Assembly (NCBI GenBank): GCA_903928045.1
Contig: CAIYPH010000231.1
Location: forward strand, 1-9,450
Direction: 5' to 3'
DNA: 9,450 bases
Origin: an uncultured Rhodospirillales bacterium
GTDB lineage: Bacteria > Pseudomonadota > Alphaproteobacteria > Acetobacterales > Acetobacteraceae
Part shown: in pieces, positions 1-7,372 of the stretch
Layout: the number at the start of each line of letters is the position of its first letter
How positions within the stretch are numbered: position 1 is the stretch's first letter
Translations under genes and position numbers: made by a program
Notes under the pieces: model-generated
The model's database searches: none
What the model saw: the letters and a program-made list of their open reading frames with translations, nothing else
Told to the model about the DNA's origin: nothing

Positions 1-1356
<1,356 letters not shown>

Positions 1357-1370
1357 GCGCGCCGCCCGCC

Positions 1371-2489
1371 ATGGCGCCGTTCCGCCGCCGCCCGCTGATC
1401 GATATGCTCGACGCGGCGGCGCGGGGCGAAACCACCGATGTGGCCGGGCGGGTCACCGGCGAGTCCATCCGTGTCGCGCTTCCGGAATTGCCGATCGGCC
1501 GCAGCATGTTCGCGCGCATGCACGTCCGCTGCGAGCCGGAAGACGCGGCGTGGGACGCACCGCACTACGACAGCGCCACGCCCTGGGAGTGCATCTTCCG
1601 CGACGTGCTCCTCCACTCCGACGCCGGCATCGCCTGTCTCGGAACCGACGTGGTGGCCGACACGCTGCAACAGACCGACCCGGCGCAAAATTCCTATGAG
1701 GAACGACCAGATGGCCTGCATCTCCTCGCCGCCGACCCCATCTCGGTCGATGGACCCTGGATCAACCTCCTAGTCGGCGGCCATCGCAACTACTACCACT
1801 GGATGCTCGAATGCCTCGCCCGCCTCGCTGGCGCCAGTGACGCGACACGCACGATCGGCCGTATTCTCATTCCGATGCCGCGGGCGGAGTTTCACCAGGC
1901 CAGCCTCGTTTTTGCGGGTATCCCGGCCGCGCTCGATATCCGCTTCGTCGCCCCCTCCGAAACCCTCCGCGTCCGTGAGGCGGTGTCCCCCTGGAGCGTG
2001 ACCGGATATCATCGCCCGCATCCCTGCATCGTGCCCTTCTTCCGCGCCATGCGCGATGCCGCACCACGGCGCGACGAAGCCTGGCCGCGGCGCCTCTACA
2101 TCGATCGCCGCGGCTCCGACCAGCGGCCCCTCGCCAATGAGGAGGAGCTGATCGCAGCACTGCTCCCCCGCGGCTTCGTGCCGGTGCGGCTGGAAACCCT
2201 GCCACTGGCCGATCAGATCGCCCTGTTCGCTCATGCCGATATGATCGTGGCTCCGCACGGCGCGGGGCTGACCAACATGGTCTTCGCCCGTCCGGAGACC
2301 CAGGTGCTTGAACTGCTGATGGACGGCTGGGTGAACTGGTGCTTCCGCCATCTCGCCGCGCTGTTCGGCCTGCCGTATGATTGCGTGCTCGGCCGTCAGC
2401 ACCACGGCGAGGGCTGGGTCCATGCCCGCCCCTGGAGCGTCTCGGTCTTCCACGTCATCGCCGCCCTGGAACGCATCGGCGGCAGCTGA
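1371..2489 (+). CDS. Glycosyltransferase family 61-like protein (DUF563)
   Basis: Predicted cytoplasmic glycosyltransferase of 372 residues; no signal peptide or membrane segment is visible. The C-terminal half carries GT61/DUF563 hallmarks: NYYHWMLE at residues 140-147, a RLYIDRRGSDQRPLANEEEL segment at 241-260, and the nucleotide-sugar-site-like APHGAGLTNMVFARP at 294-308, followed by an acidic/hydrophobic VLELL strand. In bacteria such proteins sit among capsule, O-antigen or exopolysaccharide genes, but donor and acceptor cannot be told from sequence. The frame is open further upstream to an ATG at 1275, inside ppdK; I prefer the ATG at 1371 because the longer N-terminus is Arg/Pro-rich low-complexity sequence that is a shadow of ppdK. 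No clear Shine-Dalgarno precedes 1371, so translation may be coupled to ppdK termination 14 bp upstream. A further ATG at 1404 is possible. Its stop lies 3 bp from the stop of the convergent kinase gene. Confidence 0.85.
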   Translation: MAPFRRRPLIDMLDAAARGETTDVAGRVTGESIRVALPELPIGRSMFARMHVRCEPEDAAWDAPHYDSATPWECIFRDVLLHSDAGIACLGTDVVADTLQQTDPAQNSYEERPDGLHLLAADPISVDGPWINLLVGGHRNYYHWMLECLARLAGASDATRTIGRILIPMPRAEFHQASLVFAGIPAALDIRFVAPSETLRVREAVSPWSVTGYHRPHPCIVPFFRAMRDAAPRRDEAWPRRLYIDRRGSDQRPLANEEELIAALLPRGFVPVRLETLPLADQIALFAHADMIVAPHGAGLTNMVFARPETQVLELLMDGWVNWCFRHLAALFGLPYDCVLGRQHHGEGWVHARPWSVSVFHVIAALERIGGS

Positions 2490-2492
2490 ACT

Positions 2493-3806
2493 TCAAACCG
2501 GCACCTGAATCCGCGCCCGCACCCCCCCGAGCGGCCCATCCTCCAGCGTGATTTCCCCGCCATGCGCCCGCACGATATCCCGCGCGATGGCGAGCCCGAG
2601 TCCGGTTCCCCCGGCCGCCTGGGATTCGAAAGGTTTGAACACCGCCTCCCGCCGTTCGGCCGGAATGCCCGGCCCGTCATCGTCGATCGTCACATGCACC
2701 AACCGCTCGCCGCTCCGGCGCGCCGCCAGCGCGATGTGGCGGCCATGCCGGGCGGCATTGTCGACCAGATTGGTGATGGCCCGGCGCATCGCATCCGGCC
2801 GCAGCTTGATGACGAGATCGCTATCGGCCGCCAGCGTGATATCCGCCCCCCCGCGCCGCGTGGCGGCGGCGACGTCACCCAGCAGCACCGCGAGATCGAT
2901 CAACTGCGCCTGCTCGTGCCCCTCGCCACGGGCAAAGGCGAGATAGGCCTCGATCAGCCGCTCCATCTCCGCGACATCGCCGGTCATGTCCGCGACATCG
3001 CGCTGCACCGCTTCGTCGGCCGGCATCATCGCGAGCGCCAGTCGCAACCGCGTGAGCGGCGTGCGCAGGTCGTGCGACACCCCTGCCAGCATCTCTGTGC
3101 GCTGCTGGAGAAACCGCGTCACCCGCTCCTGCATGCGGTTGAAGGCCAGCGCCGCCCGGCGCACCTCCGCCGCCCCTTCGGGCTTGATCGCACCAACATC
3201 GCGGCCCAGCCCGAAGGCCTCGGCCGCATCGGCGAGCTTGCGGATCGAGCGCACCTGGTTGCGCACGAACAGCGTGGCGAGCCCGAACATCAGCAGGGAG
3301 GACCCCAGCAGCCACAACAGGAACAACTCGAGCGTCGCCGCGAACAGCCGCTTGCGCGGGGCCTCGATGTGCAGATTGCTATCCCGCAGCTTGATCGTCA
3401 CCAGCACCGATTGCGGGTCACTCTCCCAATCGATCGAGAGCGGCAGCTGCAATTTATCGCGCAGCCCGGCGGAAAACCCGCCGCTGCGCGGGCTCAGCAA
3501 TCCCGCCCGCACCGGCGGCGGCAACGGGCCCGGCGGCTGCAATTCCATGCGGATTTCGAAGCGCTCCCAGGAATTGCGCACCGCCCAATCCCGTCCCGCC
3601 TGGTCCGGCGCCTGCTCGATAAGCGCCACCGTGGTGGCGATCTCGCCAACCATCGCGGCCGACAGCCGCCGGGAGACCAGGTTGAGATGCACCCCGTAGA
3701 AAATCTGGAACGCCACTGCCTGCACCACCAGCAGCGGAATCAGCACGATCAGCAGCGTGCGCCCGAACAGCGTCCGCGGCAGCATGCGCTTGAGCAGCGG
3801 CGGCAT
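2493..3806 (-). CDS. EnvZ-like membrane sensor histidine kinase
   Basis: Inner-membrane sensor kinase of 437 residues, predicted to autophosphorylate and pass phosphate to the response regulator encoded immediately upstream. Order: cytoplasmic N-tail, first membrane segment about 14-36, periplasmic sensor region about 37-155, second membrane segment about 157-181, HAMP linker about 182-234, dimerisation/phosphoacceptor domain with the H-box AGVSHDLRTPLTRLRL (His245), then the ATPase domain with N-box NLVDNAARHG (346-355), G1 box DDDGPGIP (375-382), F-box EAVFKPF (387-393) and G2 box GGTGLGLAI (399-407). All catalytic boxes are intact. The SHDLRTPLTRLRL form of the H-box and overall layout match the EnvZ/OmpB-type subgroup. 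ATG at 3806 is preceded by a good GGGGGTG ribosome site (about 3813-3819) overlapping the end of the regulator gene, with only 2 bp between genes. The stimulus is unknown; the periplasmic region shows no named sensor domain that I can recognise. Confidence 0.94.
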   Translation of the reverse strand: MPPLLKRMLPRTLFGRTLLIVLIPLLVVQAVAFQIFYGVHLNLVSRRLSAAMVGEIATTVALIEQAPDQAGRDWAVRNSWERFEIRMELQPPGPLPPPVRAGLLSPRSGGFSAGLRDKLQLPLSIDWESDPQSVLVTIKLRDSNLHIEAPRKRLFAATLELFLLWLLGSSLLMFGLATLFVRNQVRSIRKLADAAEAFGLGRDVGAIKPEGAAEVRRAALAFNRMQERVTRFLQQRTEMLAGVSHDLRTPLTRLRLALAMMPADEAVQRDVADMTGDVAEMERLIEAYLAFARGEGHEQAQLIDLAVLLGDVAAATRRGGADITLAADSDLVIKLRPDAMRRAITNLVDNAARHGRHIALAARRSGERLVHVTIDDDGPGIPAERREAVFKPFESQAAGGTGLGLAIARDIVRAHGGEITLEDGPLGGVRARIQVPV

Positions 3807-3808
3807 GC

Positions 3809-4513
3809 CTACACCCCCGGCTTCAGGATGTAGCCCTTGCCTCGCGCGGTGTGCAGGAAGCGCGGCTCGCGCGGATCGGCCTCCACCTTGCGGCGCAGCC
3901 GGGTCACCTGCACGTCGATCGCCCGCTCCCCGGCGTCGTCCATGTCGAGCGCCTCGGCGATATCCTCGCGGGTGAGGATCTCATTGGGCCGCCGCGCCAG
4001 CGCCGCCAGCAAGGCGGCCTCGCCGCCGGTCAGCCGCACCACGCCGGCCGGCCCGCGCAATTCACCCCGCGCCGGATCGAACGCCAGGGCGCCAAGCTGC
4101 ACCGGCCCGGCCTCCGCCGGCCCGCGGGCCGGCGCCGGAGCGGTGACACGGCGCAGCAGCGCGCGGATGCGCAGCAGCAACTCCTTGGCCTCGAACGGCT
4201 TGGCCAGATAATCATCCGCCCCCGCCTCGAACCCGGCGATCCGGTCCTCCGGCGCGCCCCGCGCGGTCAGCAGCAGGATCGGCACGTCGGATTTCTCGCG
4301 CCGCAGCGATTCGGTCAGCGAGAGGCCGGATTCGCCGGGCATCATCACGTCCAGCACCATCAGGTCCGGCTGCAAATAGCGCAGCCGATCGCGCGCCTCG
4401 GCGGCATGTTCGGCGGTGCTGACGCGAAACCCGTTTTCGCCGAGATAGCGTTGCAGCAGCGCGCGCAGGCGCGGGTCGTCCTCCACCACCAGGATCATCG
4501 CGTCCTCGGCCAT
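3809..4513 (-). CDS. petR: OmpR-family response regulator, PetR-like
   Basis: DNA-binding response regulator of 234 residues. The receiver domain (about 5-122) has the acidic pair EDD at 11-13, phosphoacceptor Asp55 in VLDVMMPG, Thr83 in LLLTARG and Lys105 in DYLAKPFE. A Pro/Ala/Gly-rich linker (about 124-137) leads to an OmpR/PhoB winged helix (about 138-232) with the recognition-helix stretch DVQVTRLRRKVE and the wing ending TARGKGYIL. The receiver strongly resembles PetR of Rhodobacter capsulatus, encoded with PetP in an operon needed for cytochrome bc1 expression; the symbol is given by family resemblance plus identical neighbours, and the target genes here are inference. ATG at 4513 follows an AGGGG site about 8 nt upstream, inside the end of the MarR gene. 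The gap to the MarR gene is 5 bp and to the kinase 2 bp, which points to one polycistronic message. Met6 is a less likely alternative start. Confidence 0.93.
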   Translation of the reverse strand: MAEDAMILVVEDDPRLRALLQRYLGENGFRVSTAEHAAEARDRLRYLQPDLMVLDVMMPGESGLSLTESLRREKSDVPILLLTARGAPEDRIAGFEAGADDYLAKPFEAKELLLRIRALLRRVTAPAPARGPAEAGPVQLGALAFDPARGELRGPAGVVRLTGGEAALLAALARRPNEILTREDIAEALDMDDAGERAIDVQVTRLRRKVEADPREPRFLHTARGKGYILKPGV

Positions 4514-4518
4514 GTCCG

Positions 4519-5037
4519 CTACCCCTGCCGCCCCGGCGGATCGCGCCAGGCCTCGGTGCGGTCGACATAGGCGCGCGCCTCCTCGTTCATGATCCCGCGC
4601 ATCACCTTGCGGAACCCCTCCACGGCGCCGCTGCCCGCCTCGCGGTAGGATTTCACCAGCCGCTCGCGCTGGCGCTCGAACAGCCGGCGTTCGAGGTCCT
4701 GCCCCTTGGCGGTCAGCGTCAGCAGCCGCTGCCGGCGATCGGCGCGGCCCTGGGTCTGCGCGATGTAACCATCGTCGATCAGCGCCCCGAGCACGCGGGC
4801 GAGGCTCTGCTTGGTGATGTTGAGGATCGACAGCAGGTCGCCCACGGACATGCCGGCGTTGCGGCCGACGAAATGCAGCACCCGATGATGCGCGCGGCCA
4901 AGCCCCAGCTCATCAAGGATAACGTCGGCGGCGTTGGTGAAATCGCGGTAGGCGAAAAACAGCAGGTCCTGCGCGGCGCGGATTTCGCCCTCGCGCAGAA
5001 ACAGCAGGTTCGCCCCGGCAGGCTTTTGATCGGACAT
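4519..5037 (-). CDS. petP: MarR-family transcriptional regulator, PetP-like
   Basis: Small dimeric winged-helix DNA-binding protein, 172 residues from the chosen start. The MarR fold is visible: N-terminal helices with LLFFAYRDFT (25-34), GRAHHRVLHFVGRN (47-60), the helix-turn-helix at about 63-92 (MSVGDLLSILNITKQSLARV), the wing GRADRRQRLLTLT (97-109) and a long C-terminal dimerisation helix pair. The HHRVLHFVGRN and ITKQSL stretches and the position directly before a PetR-like regulator match PetP of Rhodobacter and its alphaproteobacterial relatives. I choose ATG 5037 because family proteins begin shortly before the LLFLRE segment; the frame stays open to ATG 5100, and an in-frame GTG at 5043 is also possible. 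The ribosome site is weak (GAAAG about 10 nt upstream of 5037). It is the first gene of the operon and is divergent from ilvE, so autoregulation through the palindrome at 5150-5166 is plausible but unproven. Confidence 0.91.
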   Translation of the reverse strand: MSDQKPAGANLLFLREGEIRAAQDLLFFAYRDFTNAADVILDELGLGRAHHRVLHFVGRNAGMSVGDLLSILNITKQSLARVLGALIDDGYIAQTQGRADRRQRLLTLTAKGQDLERRLFERQRERLVKSYREAGSGAVEGFRKVMRGIMNEEARAYVDRTEAWRDPPGRQG

Positions 5038-5123
5038 GGTCACACGGCTTTCGGCATTGGAGTCGAAGACTATCCTAATGCATCGGGGCATGGCAGGCAT
5101 GACGGGAAATTACGGCAGGAATG

Positions 5124-5150
5124 TTGACGTAGAAGGCGCAGCATTATAAC
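5124..5150 (+). promoter_or_regulatory. Candidate sigma-70 promoter for ilvE
   Basis: A TTGACG -35-like hexamer at 5124-5129 and a TATAAC -10-like hexamer at 5145-5150 lie upstream of ilvE in an otherwise GC-rich genome. The 15-bp spacer is shorter than the ideal 17, which lowers confidence. Transcription would start near 5157, giving a short leader of about 35 nt to the ilvE start codon. Confidence 0.45.
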
Positions 5151-5172
5151 TCTATGCCCCATAGAGCAACAA
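5143..5172 (-). promoter_or_regulatory. Candidate divergent promoter for the petP-petR-kinase operon
   Basis: Read on the minus strand, a perfect TATAAT sits at 5148-5143 with TTGTTG at 5172-5167, spaced 18 bp. The -10 overlaps the -10 of the opposite ilvE promoter, so the two promoters would share the same melted region and could compete. The start point would be near 5136, leaving a leader of about 100 nt to the ATG at 5037. The -35 match is only partial. Confidence 0.4.
5150..5166. promoter_or_regulatory. Perfect 17-bp palindrome, candidate operator
   Basis: CTCTATG (5150-5156), CCC spacer, CATAGAG (5160-5166): 7-bp arms with no mismatch. It overlaps the last base of the ilvE -10 hexamer and the expected ilvE start point, and fills most of the spacer between -35 and -10 of the opposite promoter. 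Size, symmetry and placement fit a MarR-type operator, so the adjacent PetP-like protein is the natural candidate ligand; this is inference. It could also fold as a small hairpin in the ilvE leader. Confidence 0.5.
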
Positions 5173-5178
5173 TCTTGC

Positions 5179-5185
5179 GAGGAAA
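5179..5185 (+). promoter_or_regulatory. Ribosome binding site of ilvE
   Basis: GAGGAAA ends 6 nt before the ATG at 5192, a near-consensus Shine-Dalgarno sequence. It fixes the ilvE start. Confidence 0.8.
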
Positions 5186-5191
5186 CTGACC

Positions 5192-6094
5192 ATGGCGCTT
5201 GTTCCTTTCGATGACCGTGACGGCCAGATCTGGTTTGACGGTGTCATGGTCCCCTGGCGGGACGCCAAGCTGCACGTGCTCACCCATGGTCTGCACTATG
5301 CCAGCGGCGTGTTCGAAGGCGAACGGGCCTATAGCGGCAACATCTTCAAGCTGCGCGCCCACACCGAGCGCCTGCTCGCCTCCGGCCGCATCCTCGGCTT
5401 CGAGATCCCCTGGACCGCCGACGAGATCGACGCCGCCTGCATCGCGGTGGTCAAGGCCAATGGGCTGGAGGACGCCTATATCCGCCCCATCGCCTGGCGC
5501 GGCAGCGAAATGCTGGCGGTCTCGGCGCAGCACACCAAGATCCATCTGGCGATCGCCACCTGGCCCTGGGGCGCCTATTTCGGCGCCGACAAAATGGCCG
5601 GCATCCGCCTCGACATCGCGGAATGGCGCCGCCCCCACCCGCAAACCGCGCCGACCGCCTCCAAGGCGACCGGGCTTTACATGATCGGCACCCTCTCCAA
5701 GCACGCCGCCGAGGCCAAGGGCTTCAACGATGCCCTGATGCTCGACTGGCGCGGCCAGATCTCGGAGGCCACCGGCGCCAACGCCTTCTTCGTGATGGAC
5801 GGCGAAATCCACACCCCGACGCCCGACTGCTTCCTCGACGGCATCACCCGCCGCACCGTGATGTCGATCGCCAAGCGCCACCAGATGAAGGTGATCGAGC
5901 GCGCCATCATGCCCGAGGAAATGGCCCGCGCGACCGAGGTCTTCCTCGCCGGCACCGCCGCCGAGGTCACCCCGGTGCGCCAGATCGGCCCCTACAATTT
6001 CACCCCGAGCACCATCACCGAGACCCTGCTCAATGACTATGAGCAGCTCGTCCGCAAGTCCCCGGCCGAGGTCGAGGTGCTGGCACCCATCTGA
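5192..6094 (+). CDS. ilvE: Branched-chain amino acid aminotransferase
   Basis: Cytoplasmic PLP enzyme (fold type IV) that moves the amino group between glutamate and the 2-oxo acids of leucine, isoleucine and valine: last step of synthesis, first of breakdown. The 300 residues match the usual length near 300. Visible hallmarks are the start FDDRDGQIWFDG, HGLHYASGVFEGERAY (32-47) near the substrate pocket, PLP Lys158 in TASKATGLYM, the cofactor-binding loop QISEATGANAFFV (189-201) and GTAAEVTPVRQIG (254-266). The SEATGANAFF and GTAAEVTPV motifs favour IlvE over 4-amino-4-deoxychorismate lyase or D-amino acid aminotransferase. ATG 5192 has a strong ribosome site. The gene is divergent from the MarR gene across 154 bp, a neighbourhood I recall from other Alphaproteobacteria, and its last 65 bp overlap the 3' end of the convergent membrane-protein gene. 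Confidence 0.97.
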   Translation: MALVPFDDRDGQIWFDGVMVPWRDAKLHVLTHGLHYASGVFEGERAYSGNIFKLRAHTERLLASGRILGFEIPWTADEIDAACIAVVKANGLEDAYIRPIAWRGSEMLAVSAQHTKIHLAIATWPWGAYFGADKMAGIRLDIAEWRRPHPQTAPTASKATGLYMIGTLSKHAAEAKGFNDALMLDWRGQISEATGANAFFVMDGEIHTPTPDCFLDGITRRTVMSIAKRHQMKVIERAIMPEEMARATEVFLAGTAAEVTPVRQIGPYNFTPSTITETLLNDYEQLVRKSPAEVEVLAPI

Positions 6095-7337
6095 GCAGGG
6101 CCAAAGCCGGCGGCAGCAGCACCAGCCAGGCGATCCGCGCCTGATAGCGGTCGAACACGCCGGACAAGGCGCCGGTGGCGAAGGCATTCGCCACCACGCC
6201 GACCACCACCAGGGCGCCGAGCGGCCATAAGCGGCGCGGCACCAGGGGGGCGGCCAGCGCGGCGAGGATCAGCAGCGCGGCGTGCGGCGCGTTGAAAGGC
6301 GCCGCAACACCCGCCAAACCGCCGCGCGCCTGCAATCCCGCCCGGAACCGCGCCAGTTCCTGTGCCGGAAAATAGGCGCCCAGACTGCCGGTGATCGAGC
6401 CCTCCAGCCAATCTGGCCGCAACGTATCACCAAGCCCGACCCGGCCGATCTGGCGAAACCCGTTCGCCAGCACGGATCGAGCGATCCCGAGCGGATCATC
6501 GCCGATCGCCGCCGCGACGATAGCCGCCGCTTCCGGCGCCAAGCCTGCCGGCCCACCCGGCGCTGTCCACACCGGCCCTGCGCCATCCCACAGAAACACG
6601 TTGGAATCGGCCGGCAACCGGCCCCGCCACGCACACATATGCCACCCCACCGCTGGGCAGCGCCGCGCCAGCACCGGCGCGACATTGCCGTCCGCGCTCA
6701 GCCGCGCCAGCGCGAAGACCACGCCGTACGGCGACAGCGCGAACCGCCCATACCCCACGACATTGCTCGCCAGCAGCACGCACACGGCAACACCGAACGG
6801 TACGAAGGCCCGCATGCGTCCGCGCAGCACGAGGATCACGGCGAGGCAGGCGGCGGCGAGCACGAGATGGCTGAGGTGAAACGCAATCGCGCACGCCACC
6901 AGCCCGGCGATCCACCCAAGCTGCCATCGGCCAACCCCGCCGGGGAAGGCGAGCAGATAGAGCCCCAACACCACCACCGGCGCGAACATGTCGGGCATCA
7001 GCAGCGAGGCAACCCACGGTGCCGCCGACCCCACGGCCAGCGCGCCCCCGAGCAGCACATGGCGCAGCGGCGTCGCCTGCCCGAGACTGGCGGCCAGCAG
7101 CCACAGCACATGCGACAGGATCAGCGCCTGCCCCGCAAGCGGCAGCCACAGCGTGGTGTTCCCATGCAGCGCCAGCAGGAACGGCCCATAGGCCCAGGGC
7201 TTGTCCCACACCATCCGCGGTTCGCCGGCCTGCACCAGGAAGGCGTGGGTATCGCTGAACACGATGGGGTAGCCGTTCACCAGCGCCGGCCACGCCAAGA
7301 GCAGCGCGACTACCAGCACCGCCGCCTGTCGCGCCAT
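6030..7337 (-). CDS. Polytopic membrane protein of unknown function
   Basis: Integral membrane protein of 435 residues; I know no characterised member, though similar unnamed proteins occur in other Alphaproteobacteria. An N-terminal membrane segment (about 4-21) leads to NGYPIVFSDTHAF (21-33) and a WDKPWAYGPF loop (44-53). Several more hydrophobic segments follow (about 62-84, 93-113, 117-131, 141-171, 178-196). A soluble loop holds two Cys residues (227, 235) and LPADSNVFLWDG (241-252), then two further segments (about 350-366, 370-388) and RYQARIAWLVLLPPAL (398-413). The acidic SDT just after the first membrane segment and the large extracytoplasmic loop recall GT-C type glycosyltransferases, but this is speculative. 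ATG 7337 follows a GGGGGA ribosome site; ATG 7358 lacks one. It lies 35 bp behind the TPR-glycosyltransferase gene and is probably co-transcribed with it. The C-terminal tail (about 414-435), rich in Pro/Arg, is encoded opposite the end of ilvE. Confidence 0.82.
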   Translation of the reverse strand: MARQAAVLVVALLLAWPALVNGYPIVFSDTHAFLVQAGEPRMVWDKPWAYGPFLLALHGNTTLWLPLAGQALILSHVLWLLAASLGQATPLRHVLLGGALAVGSAAPWVASLLMPDMFAPVVVLGLYLLAFPGGVGRWQLGWIAGLVACAIAFHLSHLVLAAACLAVILVLRGRMRAFVPFGVAVCVLLASNVVGYGRFALSPYGVVFALARLSADGNVAPVLARRCPAVGWHMCAWRGRLPADSNVFLWDGAGPVWTAPGGPAGLAPEAAAIVAAAIGDDPLGIARSVLANGFRQIGRVGLGDTLRPDWLEGSITGSLGAYFPAQELARFRAGLQARGGLAGVAAPFNAPHAALLILAALAAPLVPRRLWPLGALVVVGVVANAFATGALSGVFDRYQARIAWLVLLPPALALLRWVPAPRPRPGTCGRAAHSH

Positions 7338-7372
7338 CGCATCCCCCGGCGCCACCATGGCGCGCGGGGAGA

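Noticed and set aside
2562..3833. Long open frame on the + strand, 423 codons, opposite the sensor kinase
   Set aside because: The translation is Arg/Gln/His/Pro-rich with no family signature, and the opposite strand encodes an intact kinase with all catalytic boxes. Long antisense frames are expected in very GC-rich genes.
5144..6187. Open frame of 347 codons on the - strand opposite ilvE
   Set aside because: The Gly/Asp/His-rich product is an antisense shadow of a clear aminotransferase that has a strong ribosome site.
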